The position numbers were made by a program, and so were the translations under genes. The notes under the pieces were generated by a model. The model was given only the letters and a program-made list of their open reading frames with translations, did no database searches and was not told the origin of the DNA. This document shows positions 40,166-50,774 of a stretch of DNA of 64,000 nt, one piece after another; the first letter of the stretch is position 1; each line of letters opens with the position of its first letter. The DNA comes from Lepidostoma basale (lineage: Eukaryota > Arthropoda > Insecta > Trichoptera > Lepidostomatidae). The stretch covers positions 310,001 to 374,000 of the forward strand of contig JAHDVF020001336.1 in the NCBI GenBank assembly GCA_022606425.2, read 5' to 3'.

Positions 40166-40704
40166 AGCAGGCCCTTGGTTCGTATAGTGTCATGTTCGTA
40201 TAGTTCGTACAGGCCCTTGGTTCGTGTATACGATATAGAAAAGGAGAAGATTGAAAACATTCCCCCAATTAAGGGTTGGGTAATAACCGAAATGCGTTGT
40301 ATAATTACGCTTGTATTGCACCCCGAGAAGCGTGTTACGTCCGTAGCAAACTCGTCTACAAAGTACGCCACCGGTAACCTTAAAGTCCAGCCACGCTCCG
40401 CCGCCGCGTGCGCCATTTTGATTCCCCCTTCCGCCATTTTGTTTGAAATGTCACCATTTGTCCTTTATTTTGATTGGTCGCCGATAGGTCGGAATCATAG
40501 ACCATAAAATGTTGTGCGCGAACAGCAGGGTGGTCGAAAACCATAGACAATTAGTAACTGATAAAATAAAATTGGAATATCTTGATATCATTGGGGTAGC
40601 GTATTAACACTTTGATTTATTTTAACCACTTTTATTGATTATCGAAAATTTATCTTATTAGTTAAAAAAAAGAAAAAGCAAGGTATCGTAAGATAATAGA
40701 CATA
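40166..40704. other. Unclassified; short tandem duplication and GC-rich patch
   Basis: AGGCCCTTGGTTCGT occurs at about 40170 and 40210. A GC-rich stretch at 40370-40440 (CCACGCTCCGCCGCCGCGTG) is followed by an inverted CCAAT (ATTGGTCG). No gene is attached. Confidence 0.3.
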
Positions 40705-40822
40705 AACATAGAAGGGGTACCCACCGCTTACCCGAGGCTGTTATAGGGCGCAGCGACGCCCTTTCGTCAGCCTCACTTATTCACTTCCTAGGCCCGTCCC
40801 ACGTTCATCCGAGACTGACATT
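40705..40822 (-). mobile_element. RTE-G 3' UTR fragment
   Basis: Reverse complement contains CGGGCCTAGGAAGTGA and GGGCGTCGCTGCGCCCTATA, matching the UTR after the RTE-G frame at 12005-12115. No coding part remains. Confidence 0.68.
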
Positions 40823-41430
40823 AATTGTTATTTCATTTACGAAAAACAAAGAGACACCAGGCCACATTTAAGCTATTTTTTCCCCTTATTTGCCCCGCAC
40901 TTACAAACACAAACACAACACATAGTGGCCAATACAATCATCTTATCTGTAAGGGAATATAAAGCAAAAATCTTAATAAAAAAAAACTCCTGGTCGTCCT
41001 CCTGATGGATTTATGAAGATTTTAGAATTCTTTATGGCGTAGATTTTCACGATTAGTTGTTGTTTGTGATTTTGGAAAACTCAGCTTGTTATTCCTGACC
41101 GTCGCGACGTTTCGAAGATCTTTGCAATCTCGCTCTCACACTGACGGCGACACGGCACAGTGTAGTGGGAGTTAAGCATACATTACCCACCATACGTTTA
41201 TAACTACCCTTAGAAAGACAAGTTTCAGGAATTTTCTCAAGGTCCCAAAAAACATTTTAGAATTCTCTTGATACTAAAATTGGACTATAGTTTAAATCAA
41301 TGAAAGAGTACTTTTAAATTACGAGTGTATATTAGCCACAACTTTGTATTTATTATTGAAGAAACGTAAACGGATGAAAATATAATAAATGCAGTAGAAA
41401 TGAGATATCTAAGACAAACCTCTTTACTAG
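40823..41430. other. No gene recognised
   Basis: Unclassified; includes a short RTE-A/C scrap at about 41370-41412 (NAVEMRYLRQ on the plus strand) and GACGTTTCGAAG near 41107. Confidence 0.4.
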
Positions 41431-41545
41431 TTACATTACTTTGTTTAAAACCATTACTTTGGTTTTTAAAACCAACCGGTTTCGTTCCCGCCAGAGTTTC
41501 GTCATTGTTACAAAATAAATTATCATATTATACGAGTATATAAAA
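41431..41545 (-). repeat. Penelope-like terminus fragment
   Basis: Minus strand TGACGAAACTCTGGCGGGAA and CGAAACCGGTTGGTTTTAAA. It shares CGAAACCGGTTRG with 42240-42345, which lies in the opposite orientation 750 bp away. Confidence 0.48.
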
Positions 41546-41610
41546 ATCAGAGAACAACATAATATATGTTTATTGTTTCTTGAACAATGTTGTTAAATTA
41601 CATATTAAAT

Positions 41611-41774
41611 AATTAATACGAATGAAAACGTCAGTTTTCTAAAAGTTTTATTATATTCGCCGTTCTAAGGCATTATCAAATGTCATTTGATAATGCCTTA
41701 GAAGGGCATAACATGTCATTTCCATAAAATATAATAAAACTTCAAGAAATCTGACGTTTTCATTCATATTAATT
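41611..41774. repeat. M repeat, complete palindrome
   Basis: Outer arms AATTAATACGAATGAAAACG ... and complement, inner arms TTCTAAGGCATTATCAAATG / complement back to back. The whole 164 bp can fold into one long hairpin. This is the clearest M unit. Confidence 0.68.
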
Positions 41775-42019
41775 ATACAAAAGTCCGGATCGTCCATGTC
41801 AACATGTGCAACATCGGAAAAACATTATGTGTTATTACATTATGTGCTAAATTAAAAAAAAAGTGGATTCGTGGAACATAAATTAAATAGACAAATGTGC
41901 ACCATCTAAAAATAACATTTTGTATTAAATTATTTTTATTTTGTTATTTTATTTTATATCATTGTATTTTATATTATTTGTTTTAGATTTATTTTTTGGA
42001 TGTTGGAAGATCGAAGTGT

Positions 42020-42188
42020 GCGCGGGAGATGCCTATTGGTGGCGATGAGGTTCGCAACCCATCACACCGCGTCTCCCGCGGGGCGAAAAGAGAAGGATGG
42101 AGTGCCGCATCAGTAAAAGTGTGACAGTCCATTCTTTCTGCCTACCCTTTCGGGGAGACGGCGTGATGGTTAGTTAGTTAGTTAGTTA
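42020..42188 (+). mobile_element. S2: SINE-like element with RTE-A tail
   Basis: Bases 42020-42114 are non-coding (GGTGGCGATGAGGTTCGCAA, CACCGCGTCTCCCGCGGGG, GGATGGAGTGCCGCATC). Bases 42115-42188 are the RTE-A terminus including CCCTTTCGGGG and (GTTA)n. The breakpoint is the same as in the minus copy at 2751-2932. Confidence 0.7.
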
Positions 42189-42239
42189 ATTATAACAAAA
42201 TATATGTACATTTTATACGTATTGGGTTCTCAGATTTTT

Positions 42240-42345
42240 ATTTAATTTATTTTGTAACCTCGACGAAGCACCAGCGGGAGCGAAACCGGTTAGTTTTGGC
42301 ATAAATAAAGTTGTGTAAAAACTAGTAAAAGTGTTTTAAATTTAT
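42240..42345 (+). repeat. Penelope-like terminus fragment
   Basis: TCGACGAAGCACC-AGCG-GGAGCGAAACCGG (42257 onward) has the hammerhead-like order of core, short stem, GAAAC. It is followed by GCATAAATAAAGTTGTG. Core bases are imperfect. Confidence 0.45.
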
Positions 42346-42811
42346 TTTAAAATAATTGCTATTTACGACCACCGTGTATCCCCGCGCGGACGCCATTTTA
42401 CGACTGACACTAAATTTGGCGGGAATTAACGTGCATAATGAACGAACTTCATTCCAGTGATAACAAAAGACGCTATAAAAATCGGGGCAAGTTTGCAAAC
42501 ATTTAATATCATTACGCTCTCTGTGGCGCGCTGGCCAGATAAGGGGAGGAATGTAAATGTCAGGGAGTGATACACGTGTAGAGAAACCGCGTGGTTTGTA
42601 TGATCAGCAATAAGAAGCTTGGATGATAAAGCGATGGCTTCATTACAGAGGGAATCGTACGACCAAAGGGAGCCCATTTAATCCATAAAGAAAATAGGTA
42701 TATTAGAAGTCTCCGCCATATTGCCATCTTTAAATTCTCATCTACGAGTATCTTTCAGATGGTTATTATTTATTTATTTATTTATATATTATAATATACA
42801 AAAATGAGATA
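42346..42811. other. No gene recognised
   Basis: Mixed sequence; the 83-residue minus-strand frame at 42426-42677 has no recognised domain. Confidence 0.35.
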
Positions 42812-43541
42812 TCTTCTTCTTCTTCTTCTTCGATGGCCCTACAGCCCATATCGAGCCTTAGCCTCCAGTATTCTTCGCCTCCAACTCCTCCTGTCCTCCG
42901 CTTCGACCCTCCAATCTGACACCCTTTAACAATCTTGCTCCATCTCTCCCAACTTCATCCTCCCATCGCAGCCTTGGTCGTCCAATTGGTCTTCTACCAC
43001 CTGGGTGCCACTCCAGCAATCTTTTTGGGGTTCGCGATGACGGCATCCTCTGCACGTGACCGGCCCATCTCAGTCTATTCAGTCTGACCTGTGTGGAGAG
43101 ACTGGGAGCTTTGTAAATATTGTACAGCTCGTCATTATGCCGCACTCTCCAGCCTTCACCGTCATTCACAGGCCCCAGAATTCTGCGCAGCACCCTTCTC
43201 TCAAAAGTATCCAGTCGCTCTGCAGATTTCGCTGTCATTGTCCACGCCTCACACCCATAGGTCACTACTGTTCGGATGATTTTATACAGGGTGATTTTGG
43301 TTTTCCAGTGTACGTTTCTTGATTTGAGCGCTGGTAGTAGAGAGAAGAATGTTTTGTTACCAATTGTGATTCTTCTTTCGATTTCCTTGTGATCTTCGTT
43401 TTCTTTTGTTATAGACGAACCCAGGTAAGTGAAGTCCTCCACCATCTTAAAGTTGTATCTGTCCTTGAATCTGATGGTTCGCCTTGAGTGATGGGTTGCA
43501 TTCCTGGTTTGTTTCATTATTTGTGTCTTTTCTTCGTTTAT
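42812..43541 (-). mobile_element. RTE-F LINE, 5'-truncated, long frame
   Basis: Minus strand: EEKTQIMKQTRN, FTYLGSSITKENEDHKEIER, RRITIGNKTFFSLLPALKSR, TYGCEAWTMTAKSAERLDTF, ERRVLRRILGPVN, LRWAGHVQRMPSSRTPKRLL, GRPRLRWEDEVGRDG. This is the thumb and C-terminal module after the RT core. A frame loss after ARLLKGV affects only the end. (GAA)n tail at 42812-42830. Confidence 0.9.
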
Positions 43542-43622
43542 CTCTAAAACACAAATGAGACATAACAAACGAAAAACATTTAGGCGACTCATTTGGACAC
43601 AAAACGGTGTAACAAAGATAAA
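43541..43622 (-). repeat. Repeat Y
   Basis: Reverse complement CGTTTTGTGTCCAAATGAGT, CGCCTAAATG, CGTTTGTTATGTCTCATTTG. A second copy is at 50705-50770. Confidence 0.6.
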
Positions 43623-44104
43623 ACAACGACATGAAACCAAAAAATCATACATATCAGAAGGAACCCAAATATATCGACGTCAGTGAGGCAGTACTCCGAA
43701 AATGTCCAAATCCGAGACGATTAGGTTCAACGTCCGAATTGCTCTTCCTACTGGCATCACCAAAGGCAGGTTGGTTCTGCGTGACGGGGCAAAGAACAAT
43801 TGATGTCAGCGTTATGATTACGACAACATACATGACATATTATGACAACAGAAGAAGAAGAAAAAGTCTCTTCTAAACGAATGAGAAGATGATGAGTTGA
43901 GGAAATGAACCCAGCGAGGATTTTCAAGATCGTGATGCATGAGACTCCAGAGAACCCAACAGAGAAAAGAAAGAAAGTTGAACGTCTTCATCATACGACT
44001 AAGTTTGACATCCTCTAATAGATCGCAAGATTTACAAAAAGTACGAGTAGAAGAAGATGAAGAAAACCTTTGTTTTCTAAAAGTTTTATTAATTTAATTA
44101 AAAA
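43623..44104. other. Mostly unassigned; CR1-like scrap at 43678-43812
   Basis: The minus strand at 43678-43812 encodes NLPLVMPVGRAIRTLNL-like residues of a CR1-like C-terminus. The rest shows no features. Confidence 0.5.
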
Positions 44105-44118
44105 AAGACTAACTCTAA

Positions 44119-44286
44119 GGATTTGAATCAATGATACTAGAATTTATTTTACAATCTCCAATATAAGCAGAAAATATGTCATTATTATGAAAAAGGAATC
44201 TGGTCGTGTCCAGGCTTGAACCCAAATCCCTTGGACCAGGAGCTAAGCGTTCTATCCCCTAGAGCCCTAGACCACCACCCGATTAA
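44119..44286 (-). mobile_element. SINE-B copy 3
   Basis: Same order as the other SINE-B copies. Head on the minus strand with TGGTCTAGGGC and GGTTCAAGCC; CTAGAGCCCTAG near 44261 is a small duplication in the A-box region. Confidence 0.7.
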
Positions 44287-44309
44287 CTTGTCTCTAGGGG
44301 GGCGTGTTC

Positions 44310-44560
44310 TTCTTCTTCTTCTTCTTCTTCACAACAGTCCTGCACTGGCTCCTGTCCCTGGTCATCTTTCTCCATTATCTAGATGTTTCTAGTTTCTCTT
44401 GGTCTTTTTCTTCGTCTGCCTCTTGGTCTCTTTCGCGCGGCAAATAACTGGACATATTTGTCAATGCTTTGCTCTCTGGCATTCTTTGCACGTGATTAGT
44501 CCACCGTAGGTGTTGATACTTACGGAATCTCACCACTGTTTCTTGGTCACTCAGTACTTC
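44310..44560 (-). mobile_element. RTE-K LINE 3' end
   Basis: Minus strand RKYQHLRWTNHVQRMPESKA, then degraded PRGRQTKKKTKRN-like and MTRDRSQCRTVV, with a (GAA)n tail at 44310-44330. Module order fits an RTE-type LINE. Confidence 0.62.
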
Positions 44561-44639
44561 AAGCTCAAGATTTATTTTGATTTAATCCCATCCTCCAACG
44601 TGGGTACAACATTTTGGTGCTTGTAGAGAGAGCAAATAA

Positions 44640-44790
44640 AATGCTTAAACAAAACTAACCATCACGACGTTTCCCCGGAAGGAGAGGCAGAGAGAAGGGT
44701 CAAATCCGGCCCGCCAGTGTCATCAATCCGGCCCGCTACAGCTAATGACCAGTGTCATCAATCCGGTACGATACAGCTAATGGGTTATTG
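44640..44790. repeat. RTE stub plus short tandem repeat
   Basis: 44650-44695 is a minus RTE-C terminus (CCCCGGAAGG). 44700-44782 contains about two and a half units with AGTGTCATCAATCCGG and TACAGCTAATG, period near 36 bp. Confidence 0.55.
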
Positions 44791-44947
44791 TTGTTGTGAT
44801 AAGTTGAATAAAAAACACAGAATGATAGTAACTCCGTTTTATTTACTTGCTAGGTAAAGCTTAATGACAAGTATAATACGCACAGAATTTAACTTAAGCA
44901 TAGTAACTAACCAATCATTTAAATGAATCCAACTAACATAATAACAT

Positions 44948-45373
44948 TTTTTTAATTGTATCTCAATAGAGACGAAGACGTAAACTGGAAACTGAACATG
45001 GATGATCAAGGTGTTTACAGGACTTATGACCTGTCATTGGTTGGGTTAAGCGCACGCTTTATGTAATTACAACATTCCCCATTCCACCTTTGTTATTGTG
45101 ATCATGCATGACAAATTTTTGGAAGATGTATATATACTTCAAAATCCATATTTATCTTCACGTGTCAGTTTCAGTCAGCCATCTATGTAGATTTGGTTGC
45201 ACTTGTGAATTTTTTCAAGAATTAACCTATACAACCGACCCACTAACGCCATCTATGGAGAATGATTTTCGGCATTTTAGCAAACTACCTTATTAACACA
45301 ATGTGAAGGCTGTCGACCAACATATTGTTAGAAGCCGCTAGGAGTATTATTCCATTCTATATGCCAAAGAATT
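44948..45373 (-). mobile_element. P retroposon copy 5, 14 bp target duplication
   Basis: TAACATAATAACAT at 44934-44947 and 45374-45387. In minus orientation the element ends GAGATACAATTAAAAAAA, a retroposon-like A-rich 3' end. It starts near TCTTTGGCATATAGAATGGA and contains CTAGCGGCTTCTAACAATAT and CATAGATGGCGTTAGTGGG. 426 bp with no inverted segment, so this is the plain form of P. Confidence 0.82.
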
Positions 45374-45394
45374 TAACATAATAACATATAAATA

Positions 45395-46095
45395 AGACAG
45401 TGAATGCCAGTTTCTTTCACCTAAGGCAGCTCAAAGCTATCAAAATAAATATTCTCACTGATGCATTAAAAACACTTGTTAATTCTTTCGTCGTATCTCG
45501 ACTCGACTATTGTAACAGCATTTACGCCAACATACCCAACAAACAAACAAATAAACTTCAATCTGTTTTCAATGCGGCAGCACGACTTATAAAAGGTGTT
45601 CCAAAAACTCGCATATTTCACAACATCTAAAAGATCTTCACTGGCTCAAGTGTCCTGAAAGAATCCAGTATAAACTATGCTGGACGTTTTTAAAGCGCTT
45701 CACGGAATGACACCAGCTATATATCTGAACTTTGTATTGCTGATAGCCCTAACTTGCGGCAATCTACGCTTCGATCAGCAAACTCCTCGGCAATAGGCAG
45801 ATTAGTTGAGACAAAGCGTAACCCCCGGACAAATTTTGGAGATCGGGCTTTCGCAGTGGCAGGTCCGTCCGCCTGGAATATGCTTCCTGCACGCCTCAGA
45901 TGCATGACAATCCGACAGATTTTATATCTCACCTAAAAACCCACCTTTTTAAAATATCGCATAAAATGTAAACAACGGTTATCTGATTGCTGGTGTCACA
46001 TGCAGCTCTCATGACTAAAAACATTGTCGAAGCGCCCTTGAGGTGAGCTGTATACGAAAACGGCGCTATACAAATTAGCCTTATTATTATTATTA
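45395..46095 (+). mobile_element. L2-like LINE 3' end
   Basis: Plus strand: LKTLVNSFVVSRLDYCNSIY, NKLQSVFNAAARLIKGVPKT, then frameshifted STLRSANSSAIGRLVETKRN, NFGDRAFAVAGPSAWNMLPA. VSRLDYCNS...AAARLI is characteristic of L2/CR1-group RTs. 3' UTR to TTAGCC(TTA)n. Longest L2-like copy here, with three frameshifts. Confidence 0.87.
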
Positions 46096-46555
46096 CGAGT
46101 ATATATAAACACATAAACAAATAACATACAGATATTGACAGGAAAATTAAAACGGTTTTGGCCCTTGGAACTTACTGGAGTAATCAGTATGGCCTTAAGG
46201 CTGGAAAGTGTGGAGGCCCCTACCTATCCTGTCACCCTCGCATATTCTTTCTAGCTTCCTCGTCAATTCTTCCGACGTCTAACATGGCCGACCTTTAAAA
46301 TAACATCTTATATAATATTTTGTAAATGAAATAAACAAAACTTCTCAGGATTTGCGTTATAGTTAAGGCACGTCTTGGGTCATATGTGCATTCATTGTGC
46401 CACAATACTTGAAAAACATTTTTTTCACCCCTAACAATGCACTGCACACGTCAAAGGACCACTCAAGAGACACCTCTGTTTTTATACAGACCTTGTGTAT
46501 TGTGGTGAATTTTATTTCATACTCGGGCTCAGTGAAGAGTCGTGTTTTTATTAAA
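46096..46555. other. Unassigned; RTE scrap at 46238-46305
   Basis: A short minus RTE-C-like piece (GTCAATTCTTCCGACGTCTA) and TATGGCCTTAAGGCTGGAAA shared with 29545. Otherwise nothing recognised. Confidence 0.4.
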
Positions 46556-47450
46556 AACTAACTAGCTAACTTACCAACACGCCGTCTCGCCGAAGGGGTA
46601 GGCATAAAGAATGCACTGTTTCCTCAAAATTCATACGCACGTCGATTTTTCCGACTCCTCACGTGGCCGACATTCAATATTTGATTTATTTGATCGTGCC
46701 ACGTTTTCCTCGGTCTTCCTCTATTTCTCGATACATTAACATCTATAACATATACTTTTTTTACTACTCTTTCTTCATTCATTTTTTCCACGTGTCCAAA
46801 CCATCTTAATCATCGTTTCATAATTTTGATCTTTCGCACCGCATTCACTTCTTAAATTTTCATTCGACACTCTATCATAAACAGAGTATCTACACATTCG
46901 TCTAAGAGACCTCATTTCTACTACATTTATTCTTCTTTCATCCTTTTATTAACAGTTCCATGCTTTGCTTCCATACATAAGGATCGGTAGAAGAACACCA
47001 TTGTGCACTGCCATTCTAGCTTTTTTAGATAGGTTTTGTTTGCGATGACAACATTAAGTGCACCATTCACTTTGTTGCCTGCCCTAACCCTTCTTTCAAT
47101 ATCCCTCTCCACTCGCCCATCTCTTGTAAACATACTACCTAAATACACGAACTCATTTCTACTTGCCCTAAATTTTCACCATTCACGCAAATGTTGCAGA
47201 CTGTCATGATTTCTTATTTTTCAAAAATCATTCCCTTGGACTGATTAACATTCATCATCAGATCATTTCGCATGCATACATCATACATACTATTCATCAG
47301 GTATTGTAGTTCATGCTCGTTATCTGCAAGTAGGACAGCATCACCGCATACAAGAGACAGCTTACCGACAATCCGCTTATTTTGGCACATACATCCAACC
47401 CTTTCAGCTCTTTCACACTGCCTCACTGCCATAAAAATGTCCTAATCCAT
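46556..47450 (-). mobile_element. RTE-A LINE, long decayed copy
   Basis: About 895 bp, minus strand, from the GCMCQN...GKLSLVCGDAVLLADNEHEL region to CGCCGAAGGGG and (CTAA)n. The catalytic LLYADDA box reads LVCGDA, so the RT active site is destroyed. Frames 47214-47432 and 46927-47148 are remnants. Confidence 0.88.
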
Positions 47451-47494
47451 GACGATTCAATCCAACGTCCGAATTGCTCATCCTAAACTATCAA

Positions 47495-47900
47495 AACGAT
47501 TCCCCGGAGGGGTAGGCAGAGAGGATGAACCGCCATACTTCTCTGTCCTGATATGTACGAATATCTCGAGCTACCCCTACATTCATACATTGTAACATGC
47601 ATGCTCGTTGATTTTTAAAAATTATTTGATTACTTTTGTTATGCCATGCTTTCCTTGGTCTTCCGCAGTTTATCTTTCCACTTACACCGTTGTATAGGTA
47701 CAACATTTTAACCATTCTTCTTTCGTCTATTCGTTCCATAAGTTCAAACCATCTCAGGGACCCTTTTTTTATTTAACTTATGATGCAATCATATGCCTTA
47801 CATTTCTCCCTTATTTCGTCGTTCTCATATATCGTTTTCTTACACATTCTTCTCAATGATCTCACTTCTACGGCATTTTTCCTTGTTTTATTATACATCG
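47495..47900 (-). mobile_element. RTE-C LINE copy, no tail
   Basis: Minus strand: MERIDERRMVKMLYLYNGVS, GRPRKAWHNKSNQ, ACMLQCMNVGVAR; CCCCGGAGGGG present but the GTTAG tail is replaced by CR1-like scrap (CAACGTCCGAATTGCTCATC). RRMC segment decayed. Confidence 0.8.
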
Positions 47901-47964
47901 TAATATGCACGCTCGTCAATTTTTCCGACATCGAATGTAACCGTATTTTAATAATTTATTAATT

Positions 47965-48310
47965 TGGTCTCTCAAATGCTGATATAAGAAAGGAATGTAG
48001 AGCGGAAGAAGGTATTATGAACAAAATTACGAAAGGATCGCTGCGTTGGTTCGGACATATGGAGCGCATGGATGGAGAAATAATGGTTAAGAAAGTATAC
48101 GTTAATGATGTAAATGGAGTGATAAAAAATCGAAGCAGGCCGAGGAAATCATGGCACGACCAAATTAATAAAATTTTAAAGGTTGGTCATGTTAGAATTT
48201 GGAAGAATCGACATGCGTGTATGACTCGCTGTATGAATGTGGATTAGGAATAGGAAAGTGTGAAAGGATAGAGTAGTGTGGCGGTCCATTCTCTCTGCCT
48301 ACCCCTGCGT
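47965..48310 (+). mobile_element. RTE-B LINE 3' part
   Basis: Plus strand: [40 protein letters not shown]; ends at CCCCTGCG, where the sequence breaks off. A short minus RTE-C scrap follows at 48340-48410. Confidence 0.83.
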
Positions 48311-48410
48311 ATTGTATTCATCACCCTACCCCTTGTATTCATTTTTTTAACTATTATTTTCTCATCTACCTATTCCATATGTTCAAATCATCCTTTTTTA
48401 ATTTAATTTT

Positions 48411-48643
48411 TTTTTATTATTTAAATACGTGGGTCACGAGTCGCCCTAGACTTCTTCTTCTCAAAGTGGTGAAAACAAATGGGGAGATATACTTTTCTTT
48501 CTCTGAACCCCTTTAACATAACCTACATTTCTTTGCTGGAACTATACAGCATAAAAATAGATGGGTTTGTATATTTTATTCTATGGTGGAGATTATTTTA
48601 ATGAGATTTAAAAAAAAAAGTTTACTATCTATAGAATTTGTTT
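48411..48643. other. No gene recognised
   Basis: AT-rich, no features. Confidence 0.4.
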
Positions 48644-48748
48644 TGGCGTTGTCGTGGCAGAGTGGCTATAGCTATGCAGCAACCCGAAGGTCCCGGGTAC
48701 AATCTTTGGCCAAGTGTAGAATTCACTTGACAATAAAATGGCGACATA
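48644..48748 (+). mobile_element. SINE-A 5' fragment
   Basis: Head with TGGCAGAGTGG, mutated B box (GGGTACAATC), then an internal deletion and GTAGAATTCACTTGACAATA. Tail missing. Confidence 0.72.
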
Positions 48749-48754
48749 TTAACA

Positions 48755-49360
48755 ACTGAACGGTTACAATGTTGAAAAGTTGGAAAAGTTCAGATACCTC
48801 GGCAGCATGCTTACAGACACCCTTGACCCAGATGTAGAGTTGAAATGTCGGATTGAAGCAGCAAGAACAGCATTTAACAAAATGAAGTCACTCTTTTGCA
48901 ATGACAATGTCAACTTAAAACTTAGACAGAGGATGTTAAGGTGTTATGTGTGGTCTGTTCTGTTATATGGGTGTGAGACATGGACATTACAAGTAAATAC
49001 AATGAACCGGTTAGAGGCATTTGAAATGTGGCTTCACCGAAGAATGTTCAGGATCCCATGGACAGATAGAGTGACGAACACACAAGTCCTGAATCGTACA
49101 GGAGTAAATAGAGAGCTGCTGACATTCATTGATCAAAGTCCGCAAGATTTCATATCTGGGTCACGTTCTACGAGGAGAGAAATATTGCCTGCTGCATCTA
49201 ATTTTGAAGGGGAAAATAGAGGGCCGCAGGGGGGCAGGGAGAAGGCAGATCTCTTGGCTGCGCAATGTGAGGGAATGGACGGGAATCGAAACTGTGGAGG
49301 AGCTATTCCGGACAGCGCAGAATAGGGAAGAACAGGGCACTTTAAGAAGAAGAAGATACT
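48755..49360 (+). mobile_element. RTE-D-type LINE, 5'-truncated
   Basis: Frame 48780 onward: KFRYLGSMLTDTLDPDVELK, CRIEAARTAFNKMKSLF, RCYVWSVLLYGCETWTLQVN, NRLEAFEMWLHRRMFRIPWT. After a frameshift near 49130: VRKISYLGHVLRGEKYCLLH, KGKIEGRRGAGRRQISWLRN. Tail GAAGAAGAAG at 49345-49356. This is the most complete RTE-D-type end. Confidence 0.9.
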
Positions 49361-49364
49361 AGCT

Positions 49365-49680
49365 ACCTATCACATGAATATGCCTTACCAGAGTCCAGGA
49401 AAACGACTCACAGCGTTATTCACCATAAATATGATTCCACTTTATCATATTTTCGCTTTTCAATCTATTCTCTTGAATATGCCTTACCAGAATCAAGGAA
49501 CACATCTCACAGCATATGATTCCACTTTTTCACACTTTATATGCCGAATGCTATTCTACCACCGATTAAACTATTCGAATGATTCACAAATTTATACTAC
49601 CCGGTGTTCAGTGGCGGTACTCCCATAGAAGCCCAGAAGCCCGGCTTACGTAAGAAATTTTGAATCGAAACCCCTATTTT
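49365..49680. repeat. Unclassified repeat Z
   Basis: TGAATATGCCTTACCAGA occurs at about 49376 and 49474, and a related ATATACCTTACCAGAGTCCA at 51148. Each is followed by a CTCACAGC/CTCACTGC block. Non-coding. Confidence 0.45.
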
Positions 49681-49682
49681 TT

Positions 49683-50545
49683 ATTCTATTGTAGTTCCAT
49701 TTACATCATTAATATATTTTTTTACCTTTTTTAATTGTATCTCAATAGAGACGAAGACGCAAACTGAATATGGATGATCAAGGTGTTTACAGGACTTATG
49801 ACCTGTCATTGGTTGGGTTAAGCGCACGCTTTATGTAATTACAACATTCCCCATTCCACCTTTGTTATGATCATGCATGACAAATTTTTGGAAGATGTAT
49901 ATATACTTCAAAATCCATCCCTATCTTCACGTGTCAGTTTCAATTATCCATCTATGTAGATTTGGTTGCACTTGTGAATACATTCAAGATTAACTTATAC
50001 AACCGACCCACTAACGCCATCTATGGAGAATGATTTTCAGCATTTAGCAAACTACCTTATTAACACCAAAAATTTGTCATGCATGATCATAACAAAGGTG
50101 GAATGGGGAATGTTGTAATTACATAAAGCGTGCGCTTAACCCAACCAATGATAGGTCATAAGTCCTGTAAACACCTTGATCATCCATATTCAGTTTGCGT
50201 CTTCGTCTCTATTGGGATACAATTAAATTTGAATTGACCACCCTTTGGTGAAAATCCAGAATTTCGTATACAAGTATAAGTATACATTCACAAAAATATT
50301 TATTTTTTTACCATTCTTTCTTCATTCATTCTTTCCATGTGTCCGAACCATCTTAACGATCCTTTCATTATTTTGTTCATAACACCATCATTCGTACCGC
50401 ATTCACTTCTTATATTTTCATTCGACATATCATACACAGAGTACTCATTTATCATACTAATTTCTATTGCATTTATTCAACTTTCATCGTTCTTTTGCCA
50501 GTTCCATGCTTCGCTTCCATATATAAGGGTCGGTACAAGAACACT
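49683..50545 (-). mobile_element. RTE-A LINE split by P
   Basis: Minus-strand pieces 49683-49725 and 50302-50545 ([29 protein letters not shown] codons). The RTE-A 3' end is absent. P inserted in the VKKIY codons. Confidence 0.8.
49726..50301 (-). mobile_element. P retroposon copy 6, 10 bp target duplication, inverted arms
   Basis: ATTTTTTTAC at 49716-49725 and 50302-50311. Left arm 49735-49890 and right arm 50069-50225 are complements over ~155 bp with few mismatches, enclosing ~180 bp of P 5' sequence. 50226-50301 adds GTATACAAGTATAAGTATAC, also seen in copy 4. Confidence 0.82.
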
Positions 50546-50554
50546 ATTGCACCT

Positions 50555-50695
50555 TGAGTTTTCATCCTTAATAATTTTTGCAATTCTTGTATTCTCCATG
50601 CGCTCCACGTGGTCTCTCCAAAAGCGCCTTCTGCTTCTTCCCCGTCTCACTATGTCTTCAACACCACAGACAGACCTTAGTTTCATATCGATATT
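50555..50695 (-). mobile_element. RTE-E-type LINE fragment
   Basis: Minus strand MKLRSVCGVEDIVRRGRSRR, RFWRDHVERMENTRIAKIIK. Matches the module at 3180-3300 in order but is a diverged subfamily. Confidence 0.7.
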
Positions 50696-50704
50696 GTATT
50701 TTTG

Positions 50705-50770
50705 TTTACCGTTTTGTGTCTAAAAGAGTCGCCTAAATGCTTTTCGTTTGTTGTGTCTCATTTGTGTATA
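50705..50770 (+). repeat. Repeat Y
   Basis: CCGTTTTGTGTCTAAAAGAG, TCGCCTAAATGCTTTTCGTT, TGTTGTGTCTCATTTGTGTA; same order as 43541-43622 reversed. Confidence 0.6.
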
Positions 50771-50774
50771 AGAA

